Part shown: in pieces, positions 27,027-34,798 of the stretch | Layout: the number at the start of each line of letters is the position of its first letter | Numbering within the stretch: position 1 is the stretch's first letter | From: Novosphingobium sp. PC22D | Lineage (GTDB): Bacteria; Pseudomonadota; Alphaproteobacteria; Sphingomonadales; Sphingomonadaceae | Length of the DNA: 64,000 nucleotides | NCBI RefSeq assembly: GCF_002556635.1 | Contig: NZ_MWMO01000002.1 | Span: forward strand, 372,001-436,000 | Direction: 5' to 3' | Position numbers and translations under genes: made by a program | The notes under the pieces: model-generated | Told to the model about the DNA's origin: nothing | Seen by the model: only the letters and a program-made list of their open reading frames with translations | The model's database searches: none

Positions 27027-27089
27027 TGCGTTCTTCTCCTTTGCGGGGGAGCATAGCGCAATGAGCCGTAGTGGATCAAACGCGAAGGT

Positions 27090-27791
27090 TCAGCCGCCGC
27101 CCTCGATCCGGCAATGGCGCTCCTCCGTTTCGCCGGGGAGCGTGACCCGCGCATCATCGTCCGAAATCGTCAGCACCGCTTCGCCCGCGTAGTTCACGCC
27201 CCGATACGTCGTTCCCGGCTCGCCCGCGATGCGCTCGAGCGCAACGGCCTGGTCCTTCCACTGGAGGAACGCGCCGCCCGGATCGCTCCTCAGGAACGTC
27301 ACGCCGATGGCGAACGGCGTTTCGTCGCAAGCGAGCGAGAACGGTCCTTCGGAGATACCCTTCGCGTCATCGCTGCGCGCGGGCGCGTAGCCCTGGCGCA
27401 AGTCGCTGATCCGGCCACTGTACGAGCTGAACACGCAGCGGCGCAGGTCGTCGGCCTTCCAGCATTCGTCGCGGCCCTTGATCCAGCCGCGCTGCATGCC
27501 GCGCAATTGCTCCTGCCGGACGGAGTCGCGGGGGCCGTCCTTGGAGGCCAGTGCATAGAGCCGCGCCATTTCGCGATCGAGCGCGGCCAGCTCGGCATCG
27601 CCGCAAACAAGCTGCATCGCCCTGGTGTCTGCCTTGGCGCAGGCGAAGCTCGGCGATGCCGTGGCGACGGGCGCCGCCGCTTCGCGGAGGCTCGCCGCTG
27701 CGGTGGAAGTGTCCGCCGGATCCGTCGGAGCCGCCTGCCGCGAACATCCTGCAAGCGCCAGGAACACGCTCGTCACGATCCGCAATCTCAT
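27090..27791 (-). CDS. Lipoprotein with LprI-like and MliC-like lysozyme-inhibitor domains
   Basis: A 233-residue predicted lipoprotein: start MRLRIVTSVFLALAGC gives a lipobox LAGC with the acylated Cys at residue 16. Residues about 50-135 form an LprI/DUF1311 domain (FACAKADTRAMQLVCGDAELAALDREMARLYALA ... WIKGRDECW, RCVFSSYSGRISDLRQ) with paired cysteines. Residues about 155-230 (FSLACDETPFAIGVTFL ... YRGVNYAGEAVLTISDDDARVTLPGETEERHC) read like an MliC/PliC c-type lysozyme-inhibitor barrel, framed by cysteines. Both domain families are known as lysozyme inhibitors. ATG 27791 is preferred because it begins the signal peptide. Confidence 0.78.
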   Translation of the reverse strand: MRLRIVTSVFLALAGCSRQAAPTDPADTSTAAASLREAAAPVATASPSFACAKADTRAMQLVCGDAELAALDREMARLYALASKDGPRDSVRQEQLRGMQRGWIKGRDECWKADDLRRCVFSSYSGRISDLRQGYAPARSDDAKGISEGPFSLACDETPFAIGVTFLRSDPGGAFLQWKDQAVALERIAGEPGTTYRGVNYAGEAVLTISDDDARVTLPGETEERHCRIEGGG

Positions 27792-27846
27792 CGCCCGCCC
27801 TCTCGTCGTTTCGTCCAGCTTAAGCCGATGCACGCGCGGGGCATAG

Positions 27847-27877
27847 AAAAAGGGCCACCCTCGCGGACGGCCCTTTT
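27847..27877 (-). terminator. Rho-independent terminator after ndk
   Basis: AAAAGGGCC ... GGCCCTTTT forms a nine-base stem with a twelve-base loop, followed by T residues on the minus strand, about 25 bases after the ndk stop. Because it is symmetric it could also block transcription on the other strand. Confidence 0.85.
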
Positions 27878-27902
27878 CGATTTCTCGCGATACGCGCGGC
27901 GA

Positions 27903-28325
<423 letters not shown>

Positions 28326-28401
28326 TTTACCTATTCCTTGAAGTTGGTCTGATTGCGTTGCGCGCGCCCCTAGCCGGGATAATCGCAAGCTGCAAGCAAG
28401 C

Positions 28402-28836
28402 TTACCCCGCCTCGATCCAGCGACCGCCTTCCTGCTTCCAGTAGCGGCGCTCGACCTCCTCGCGCGCGCGCAGGCCGCGCCAAACCTGGCGCGCGTTCGC
28501 CACCGAGCGCTCGTCGAACAGCAGGAAGACGCGCTCGAAACCCGCCGCCTCGTCGCGCCAGTCACCGTCGGCAAACGCGATGTAGCGCGCGCCGTTGCCC
28601 GCGACCGGCTCGTTCGAGAGCAGCACCGGCTGCCGGTCCTCGGCCCCCTCGCCCGCCCGGCCATTCGCGAGGAACGTGCCGGGCAGCGACCAGAGCCCGC
28701 GCGAGATCCGCTCGAGCAGCGCATCGTCGCGCGCCACCACCAGCATCCGCTCGCCCGCCCTGAGCGTGGCGCGCGCCAGCAGCGGCAGCGCCGTCTCGGC
28801 GGGGTCGCGGCTGAGCTGGTAGAAGTCGACGCGCAC
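28402..28836 (-). CDS. holC: DNA polymerase III chi subunit
   Basis: A 144-residue clamp-loader accessory subunit that contacts single-stranded DNA-binding protein. [34 protein letters not shown], then [12 protein letters not shown] and [22 protein letters not shown], then [23 protein letters not shown], all match HolC. It starts 20 bases after the pepA stop and probably shares its transcript; the same pepA-holC order is common in proteobacteria. Confidence 0.9.
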   Translation of the reverse strand: MRVDFYQLSRDPAETALPLLARATLRAGERMLVVARDDALLERISRGLWSLPGTFLANGRAGEGAEDRQPVLLSNEPVAGNGARYIAFADGDWRDEAAGFERVFLLFDERSVANARQVWRGLRAREEVERRYWKQEGGRWIEAG

Positions 28837-28856
28837 GATCGCCTACGCGCGCCGCG

Positions 28857-30320
28857 TCAGGCTTCGGCGGTGTCGCGCACGAACTGGTCGAGCAGCCGCA
28901 CGCCGAAACCGGTCGCGCCCTTGTCCCAGGTAGCGCCGGGCTTGTCGGCCCATACCGTGCCGGCGATATCGAGGTGGGCCCAGGGCCGCTCGTCCTCGAC
29001 GAAACGCTGGAGGAACTGCGCCGCGGTGATCGATCCGCCGAAGCGGGTGCCCACGTTCTTCATGTCGGCGATCGCGCTGTCGAGCTGCTTGTCGTAGGCC
29101 GGGCCCATCGGGAAGCGCCAGAGCCGGTCGCCCGTGGCGTCGCCCGCCGCCGAAAGCGCGCCGGCCAGTTCGTCGTCGTTCGAGAAGATCCCGGCGTATT
29201 CGTGCGCCAGCGAGGCGATGATCGCGCCGGTCAGCGTGGCGAGATCGACGATCCGCGAGGGCGAATAGGTCCGCTGCGTCCAGGTCATCGCGTCGCACAG
29301 CACCAGCCGTCCCTCGGCGTCGGTGTTGATCACCTCGATCGTCTGGCCCGACATCGAGGTGACGACGTCGCCCGGGCGCTGGGCATTGCCGTCGGGCATG
29401 TTCTCGACCAGCCCGCAGATGCCCACGACGTTGGCCTTGGCCTTGCGCCGCGCGAGCGCGAGCATCGTGCCCGCGACCGCGCCGGCACCGCCCATGTCCC
29501 ACTTCATGTCCTCCATGCCGCCGGGCTGCTTGAGGCTGATGCCGCCGGTGTCGAAAGTCACGCCCTTGCCGACGAAGGCGACCGGCGCCACGCCGGCCTC
29601 GCCGCCATTCCACTCCATCGCGAGCAGACGCGGCTTGCGCACCGAACCCTGCGCCACGCCGAGCAGCGCGCCCATGCCGAGCGCGGCCATCTCGTCCTCG
29701 TCGAGTACCTTGAACACGATCCCGGTCCCTTCCATTCGCGCCTTGCAGCGCTCGACGAAGCTTTCGGGATAGATCGTGTTGGCCGGCTCGGTCACGAGTT
29801 CGCGGGTGAATTCGACACCCTGCGCCAGCGCCTCTTCGCTCTGCCAGAGCGCCTCGGTGCCATCGGGCGCGGCGAGGGCGGCGATCGTCTCGAGCGTGGC
29901 CTTCTTGTCGTCGGCGAGCTTGGTCTTGTAGCCATCGAGCCGCCAGGCGCGCAGGCGAGCCGCGAGCAGCGCGGCCGCGGCGTCTTCCGCCGAGAGCCCG
30001 GCGCCGGTGAAATCGATCGCGAGCGACGCTTCGCCAGAGCGTAAGTACTTGCCGACGACGCCCGCCACGCCGCGCTCGATCGCGCTGCGACGGTCCTTGG
30101 CGTCGGGCTTGCCGATCCCGGCGAGCACCATGCGCACGACCTTGCCGTTGCTCTCGACGAAGCCCTCGTGGATCTGTCCGGCCTTGCCGGCGAAGCGCGA
30201 CCGCTTGGCGCCTTCGCTGATCACGGGTTCCAGGTCGGCGGGAACGGCGTCCTGATTCACCAAACGGACGACAAAGACATTGTCGGTGTCAGCGGTTGCA
30301 TCAAGAAACTGAATTTGCAT
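28857..30320 (-). CDS. pepA: Leucyl aminopeptidase (M17)
   Basis: A 487-residue cytosolic manganese/zinc aminopeptidase. The C-terminal catalytic domain has the metal ligands in VGKGVTFDTGGISLK, MKWDMGGAGAV, and the signature NTDAEGRLVL, with the active-site lysine and arginine in place. The N-terminal half (MQIQFLDATADTDNVFVVRLV, ...) is the usual variable domain. AGGAGAAACC precedes ATG 30320; a longer upstream reading across the promoter region is rejected. It diverges from lptD with 85 bases between starts. Confidence 0.94.
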   Translation of the reverse strand: MQIQFLDATADTDNVFVVRLVNQDAVPADLEPVISEGAKRSRFAGKAGQIHEGFVESNGKVVRMVLAGIGKPDAKDRRSAIERGVAGVVGKYLRSGEASLAIDFTGAGLSAEDAAAALLAARLRAWRLDGYKTKLADDKKATLETIAALAAPDGTEALWQSEEALAQGVEFTRELVTEPANTIYPESFVERCKARMEGTGIVFKVLDEDEMAALGMGALLGVAQGSVRKPRLLAMEWNGGEAGVAPVAFVGKGVTFDTGGISLKQPGGMEDMKWDMGGAGAVAGTMLALARRKAKANVVGICGLVENMPDGNAQRPGDVVTSMSGQTIEVINTDAEGRLVLCDAMTWTQRTYSPSRIVDLATLTGAIIASLAHEYAGIFSNDDELAGALSAAGDATGDRLWRFPMGPAYDKQLDSAIADMKNVGTRFGGSITAAQFLQRFVEDERPWAHLDIAGTVWADKPGATWDKGATGFGVRLLDQFVRDTAEA

Positions 30321-30405
30321 GGTTTCTCCTGGATTGTGCGGATTAGGCGTCCGCTCGCCGCATCGCCGGATTGCAGTTAGGCACGCGCGGTGCGATAGGC
30401 AACCC

Positions 30406-32694
30406 ATGCTCCCGGCCGCGTCGTACCCAGTGCAAGCCCTTGTCCAACGTCTGCGGCCCCTCCCCCTGAGCACGCTGGCGCTGGCGCTTTGCACGGCATG
30501 GCCGGCCCAGCTCCAGGCGCAGGATTTCACGCCGCCCGCCGAGGGGCCGCCGCCGGTGATCGCCGAGCCGCCGCCCGAAACCGCCGACGCCGTGCCGATC
30601 GCCTTCGAGGCCGACCGCATCGAATATGCCGAGGATGCCGACACCGTCACCGCCAGCGGCAACGTCGTGCTGCGCAAGGACGACCAGTCGGTCGCGGCCG
30701 AGACCGTCACCTGGAACCGCGAGACCGGCGAGATCGTGGCGAGCGGCAACGTGCGGATGGTCGATCAGGACGGCAACCAGCTCTACACCGAGCGCGTCGA
30801 ACTGACCGACGAACTCAAGACCGGAGCGATGCAGAACCTGCTGATCGCGCTGCGTCAGGGCGGCCGCCTCGCCGCCGAGGAAGGCCGGCGGATCGACAAC
30901 GGCAACATCATCCTCAGCCGCGCCGCCTATACCGGCTGCGCGATCGAGGATGCCGAGGGCTGCCCCAAGAGCCCGAGCTGGCGCGTCACGGCGCGCGAGG
31001 TGGTCTACGACGACACCGCCAAGCGCGTCAGCTTCAAGGGCGCGCGGCTGGTGCTGTTCGAGAAGATCGCGCTGCCGCTGCCGGGCCTGCGCATCACCAC
31101 CGACGGGCGCGCCGTCTCGGGCGTGCTGATTCCCGATTTCCGGCTCACGCCGTCGAACGGGGTGGAAATCAGCCAGCCCTACTACCTGCGGATCGACGAG
31201 AACCGCGATCTCACCGCCACGGCCTTCGTCTACACCAAGGTCGCGCCGATGGCCCAGGTCGAGTACCGCGCGCTCACGGAGAAGGGCGCCTACCAGATCA
31301 CCGGCTATGCGACCGCGAGCAGCCGCATCCCGATCTTCGGGTCCACACCGACGGCGGAAAGCGACTTTCGCGGCTATCTCGAGGCCAACGGACGGCTCCA
31401 GTTCGACGAGAACTGGAGTGTGACCGGATCGATCCGCCGCTCGACCGACCGCACGTTCCTGCGCCGCTACGACATCAACCGCGACGACAGACTACGCTCG
31501 ATGGTCGAACTCGAACGGATCGACCAGGACAGTTATTTCTCGCTGGCCGGGTGGGCGACGCAGACGATGCGCGTCAACGCCGTGCAGGGCCAGATTCCGG
31601 TCGCGCTGCCGGTGCTCGACTATCGCCACCGCTTCGACGATCCGGTGCTCGGCGGCAAGTTCGAAACGCAGGTCAACACGCTCGCGATCCAGCGCAGCGC
31701 CGGGCAGGACACGCAGCGCGCCTTCGCCAGCGGCCAGTGGACCCTGCGCAAGCTGACCGCGATGGGCCAGGAGATCACGCTCACCGGCCTGGTTCGCGGC
31801 GACGTCTACCATTCGGACGAGAACGACCTCACCACGACCGAGATCTATCGCGGCAACAGCGGCTGGGAAGCGCGCGGAATCGCCACGGCCGCGCTCGACG
31901 TGAGATGGCCCTTCGTCGGCCAGTTCGCCGGCGGCACGCAAGTGCTGACACCGCGCGTCCAGATCGTCGCGAGCCCGAGCATCAAGAACCTCGACGTGCC
32001 CAACGAGGACGCGCGCGCGATCGACCTCGAAACGAGCAACCTGTTCGCGCTCAACCGCTTCCCCGGCTACGACCGGATCGAGGACGGGGTGCGGTTCACG
32101 TACGGCCTCGACTGGAATTTCGAGCGGCCGCGCTGGGCGATCAAGGCGACGGTCGGACAATCGATCCGTCTCACCGACGAGCCGACGCTGCTGCCCGACG
32201 GCACCGGGCTCACCAGCAAGACCTCGGACTTCGTCGGCCGCACCGAAGTGCGCTACCGCGATCTCGTCAGCTTCGTGCACCGCTTCCGGCTCGACAAGGA
32301 CAACCTCGCGATCCGGCGCAACGAGTTCGACGCCACGGTGGGCAATACCCGGACCTACGCCGAGATCGGCTACGTCAAGCTCAACCGCGACATCCCCGAG
32401 AGCATCGAGGACCTGCAGGACCGCGAGGAAGCCCGCGTCGCCGGGCGCGTCGCCTTCGCGCGCTACTGGTCGCTGTTCGGCTCGGCGGTGGTCAACCTCA
32501 CCAACCGCAGCGACGATCCGGTGTTCGGCTCGGACGGCTTCCAGCCGCTGCGCACGCGCATGGGCATCGCCTACGAGGACGACTGCCTCGAGATCGCGCT
32601 GACCTGGCGGCGCAACTACACCGCGACCGGCGACGCCCGGCGCGGCGATTCGTTCCAGGTCCGCTTCGCGCTGCGCAACATCGGCATCCGCTGA
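30406..32694 (+). CDS. lptD: LPS-assembly outer membrane protein LptD
   Basis: A 762-residue outer-membrane barrel that inserts lipopolysaccharide into the outer leaflet. The signal peptide runs to about LQAQDF (residue 37). The N-terminal OstA/LptA-like jellyroll reads FEADRIEYAEDADTVTASGNVVLRKDDQSVAAETVTW. From about residue 200 come barrel strands ending with FQVRFALRNIGIR. A Cys pair CAIEDAEGCPKSP sits in the middle of the jellyroll. In related genomes surA, pdxA and ksgA usually follow lptD, but here an SDR gene comes next. ATG 30406 is chosen because it starts the signal peptide. Confidence 0.92.
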   Translation: MLPAASYPVQALVQRLRPLPLSTLALALCTAWPAQLQAQDFTPPAEGPPPVIAEPPPETADAVPIAFEADRIEYAEDADTVTASGNVVLRKDDQSVAAETVTWNRETGEIVASGNVRMVDQDGNQLYTERVELTDELKTGAMQNLLIALRQGGRLAAEEGRRIDNGNIILSRAAYTGCAIEDAEGCPKSPSWRVTAREVVYDDTAKRVSFKGARLVLFEKIALPLPGLRITTDGRAVSGVLIPDFRLTPSNGVEISQPYYLRIDENRDLTATAFVYTKVAPMAQVEYRALTEKGAYQITGYATASSRIPIFGSTPTAESDFRGYLEANGRLQFDENWSVTGSIRRSTDRTFLRRYDINRDDRLRSMVELERIDQDSYFSLAGWATQTMRVNAVQGQIPVALPVLDYRHRFDDPVLGGKFETQVNTLAIQRSAGQDTQRAFASGQWTLRKLTAMGQEITLTGLVRGDVYHSDENDLTTTEIYRGNSGWEARGIATAALDVRWPFVGQFAGGTQVLTPRVQIVASPSIKNLDVPNEDARAIDLETSNLFALNRFPGYDRIEDGVRFTYGLDWNFERPRWAIKATVGQSIRLTDEPTLLPDGTGLTSKTSDFVGRTEVRYRDLVSFVHRFRLDKDNLAIRRNEFDATVGNTRTYAEIGYVKLNRDIPESIEDLQDREEARVAGRVAFARYWSLFGSAVVNLTNRSDDPVFGSDGFQPLRTRMGIAYEDDCLEIALTWRRNYTATGDARRGDSFQVRFALRNIGIR

Positions 32695-32771
32695 CGATAT
32701 CGCTCCGGAGCGTTGCGCCCCGAGCCGTGCCGCGCCAGACTTCTCTCCCGAGGACCAAGGGAGAAAAGGCG

Positions 32772-33674
32772 ATGCTCGAAGGCAAGGTGATCGCGGTGAC
32801 CGGCGCGGGACGCGGCATCGGGCGCGACATCGCCCTGCTCTGCGCGCGCGAGGGCGCGGCGGTGGTGGTCAATGACCTCGGCACCTCGACCCAGGGCGAA
32901 GGCGCCGATGCGACGCCCGCCGAAGATGTCGCCGCGGAAATCCTCGCCGCCGGCGGACGGGCGCTCGCCAACACCGCCAGCGTCGCCGACCCGCAGGGCG
33001 CGGCCTCGATCGTCGCCGACGCGGTGCGCGCCTTCGGCCGCATCGACGGTGTGGTGAACAACGCCGGCATCCTGCACGACCGCATCTTCCACAAGATGAG
33101 CGAGGAAGACTGGCGGCAGGTGATCGACGTCCATCTGCACGGCGCCTTCCTCGTCTCCAGGGCCGCGATCCCGCATTTCCGCGAGCAGCGGTCGGGCGCC
33201 TTCGTCCACTTCACCTCGACCGCCGGGCTCGTCGGCAATGTCGGGCAGGCGAACTACGCGGCCGCGAAGATGGGCATCGTCGGGCTGTCGCGGTCGATCG
33301 CGCTCGACGCGAGCCGCTACGGCGTGCGCTCGAACTGCATCGCGCCGTTCGCCTGGAGCCGGATGATCGGCGGAATCGCCGGGCTCGACGGGAGCGATCC
33401 CGCGCTCGATGCGTTCAAGGCGATGTCGAGCGAAAAGATCGCACCACTCGTCGCGTTCCTCCTCGCCGATGCCGCGCACGCGGTCAGCGGGCAGATCTTC
33501 GCGGTGCGCAAGAACGAGATCATGCTGTTCAGCCAGCCGCGCCCGGTCCGCTCGATGCACAAGTCGCAGGGCTGGACGCCCCAGGCCATCGCCGAGGAGT
33601 TGCTGCCCGCCTTCGCCGACAGCCTCTGCCCGCTCGACGAGGCGCGCGACCTCTTCGCCTACCCGCCGATCTGA
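32772..33674 (+). CDS. SDR-family dehydrogenase, (3R)-hydroxyacyl-CoA dehydrogenase-like
   Basis: A 300-residue short-chain dehydrogenase similar in build to the one at 18691-19608. TGAGRGIG near residue 10, VVVNDLG, NNAGILHDRIFHKM near 95, TSTAG and NYAAAKMG (catalytic Tyr/Lys) are intact. The C-terminal extension after the Rossmann core (FSQPRPVRSMHKSQGWTPQAIAEELLPAFADSL) differs from the first and may hold a substrate-specific helix pair. AAAAGG precedes ATG 32772. It converges on an enoyl-CoA hydratase 27 bases away, so the two suggest acyl-CoA catabolism but are on opposite strands. Confidence 0.85.
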   Translation: MLEGKVIAVTGAGRGIGRDIALLCAREGAAVVVNDLGTSTQGEGADATPAEDVAAEILAAGGRALANTASVADPQGAASIVADAVRAFGRIDGVVNNAGILHDRIFHKMSEEDWRQVIDVHLHGAFLVSRAAIPHFREQRSGAFVHFTSTAGLVGNVGQANYAAAKMGIVGLSRSIALDASRYGVRSNCIAPFAWSRMIGGIAGLDGSDPALDAFKAMSSEKIAPLVAFLLADAAHAVSGQIFAVRKNEIMLFSQPRPVRSMHKSQGWTPQAIAEELLPAFADSLCPLDEARDLFAYPPI

Positions 33675-33701
33675 GAGCCATGCACGGCCCTCGCCGAAAG
33701 G

Positions 33702-34598
33702 TCAGCGGTCCTTCCTTGCCAGCCGGATCGGTGGGGCGCTGCGCCAGTCGGGCACGCCGTCCTCGGGAGTCGCGATCGGCATGCCGCCGGCCCCGCCGTG
33801 CATCGATTCCCAGTGCGTGTGGCCGAGCTGGTGAAGCGAGAACGCCGACTGCAGGGCGTTGGTGAAGCCCATCGCCTCAACCGACTGGTTGACCGATTCC
33901 TTGATCAGCAGCGCCGCCATCGTCGGCACCTCGGCGATGCGCCGCGCGAAGGCGAGCGTGCGTTCGGCCAGCTCGTCGGGCGGGTAGATCTTCGAGACCA
34001 TGCCGAGCCGGTAGGCTTCCTCGGCGTCGATCGCATCGCCGGTGAGCATCAGTTCCTTGGTCTTGCGCGGCCCGAACTCCCAGGGATGCGCGAAGTATTC
34101 CATTCCCGGCATCCCGAGGCGCGTGCCGACGACGTCGCAGAATTCGGTCGCCTCGGCGGCGACGATGAGGTCGCAGGCCCACATCAGCATGAGGCCGGCG
34201 GACACGACCTTGCCGTGGACCTGCGCGATCGTCGTCTTGCGCAGGTTCCGCCAGCGCAGCGTGTTCTGATAGTAGTAGTGCCACTCCTGGAGCGTGCGCC
34301 CCTCGCCGCCCGGCAGCGTCCCGCCATTGGTCCGCGCGGTCTCGTGCTGGCCGGGCCCCGGCGTCATCGCGGCGCGCTGCTCGGCCGAGCCGAGATCGTG
34401 CCCGGCCGAGAACATCGGCCCCGCGCCGGCAAGGATCACGACGCGCACCGCGTCGTCGCGTTCGGCGCGCGCGAAGGCGTCTCCCAGTTCGACCAGCATG
34501 ACCCGGTTCTGCGCATTGCGCGCCTCGGGCCGATTGAGCGTGATTCTCACGATCGTTCCCTCGTCGAGCGTCTCGATCAGCAGATGCCGGTAGTCCAA
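33702..34598 (-). CDS. Enoyl-CoA hydratase/isomerase family protein
   Basis: A 298-residue crotonase-fold protein. ITLNRPEARNAQN near residue 20, the oxyanion loop FSAGHDLGSAEQRAA near 64, and the second oxyanion-hole region VHGKVVSAGLMLMWACDLIVAAE near 130 fit the family. Of the two usual catalytic glutamates, one position is occupied by Gly-Met-Pro-Gly-Met-Glu (GTRLGMPGMEYFAHPWEFG), so hydratase activity is uncertain and an isomerase or hydrolase role is possible. The extended C-terminus (GHTHWESMHGG...) is also found in hydratases of aromatic or steroid catabolism. It diverges from the TonB-OmpA receptor gene. Confidence 0.85.
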   Translation of the reverse strand: MDYRHLLIETLDEGTIVRITLNRPEARNAQNRVMLVELGDAFARAERDDAVRVVILAGAGPMFSAGHDLGSAEQRAAMTPGPGQHETARTNGGTLPGGEGRTLQEWHYYYQNTLRWRNLRKTTIAQVHGKVVSAGLMLMWACDLIVAAEATEFCDVVGTRLGMPGMEYFAHPWEFGPRKTKELMLTGDAIDAEEAYRLGMVSKIYPPDELAERTLAFARRIAEVPTMAALLIKESVNQSVEAMGFTNALQSAFSLHQLGHTHWESMHGGAGGMPIATPEDGVPDWRSAPPIRLARKDR

Positions 34599-34691
34599 GT
34601 GCCTGTCCCTTCACCCTCGCGGATTACGAATTGACCCTTAGCGGCGCGGCCCCGCGATCCCGCGCAAGCGCTCGTCGGCGCGATTTCTCGA

Positions 34692-34708
34692 ACAATCGCC
34701 CGAATTGT
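34692..34708. promoter_or_regulatory. Inverted repeat in the TonB-OmpA/enoyl-CoA hydratase divergent region
   Basis: ACAAT-N7-ATTGT gives two five-base arms in the 200-base gap between divergent genes. It could bind a dimeric regulator. It is a candidate only. Confidence 0.35.
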
Positions 34709-34764
34709 CCCAAGGTTGGCTCCGGGCCGCTCTGCATCTCGACGCAAAGCCAAAGTAAGCAAAC

Positions 34765-34778
34765 TGTACAGACGTACA
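34765..34778. promoter_or_regulatory. Palindrome next to the TonB-OmpA start
   Basis: TGTAC-AGAC-GTACA, two perfect five-base arms, lies 21 bases before the start codon and just before the GGGGAGAGG ribosome binding site. Its position suits an operator or a translation-affecting hairpin. Confidence 0.4.
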
Positions 34779-34798
34779 AAAATAAAGGGGAGAGGAAC

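Noticed and set aside
30489..33674. A 1061-codon plus-strand frame covering lptD and the second SDR
   Set aside because: Only its last 300 codons are a real SDR; the front is Arg-rich sequence read in the wrong frame through lptD.
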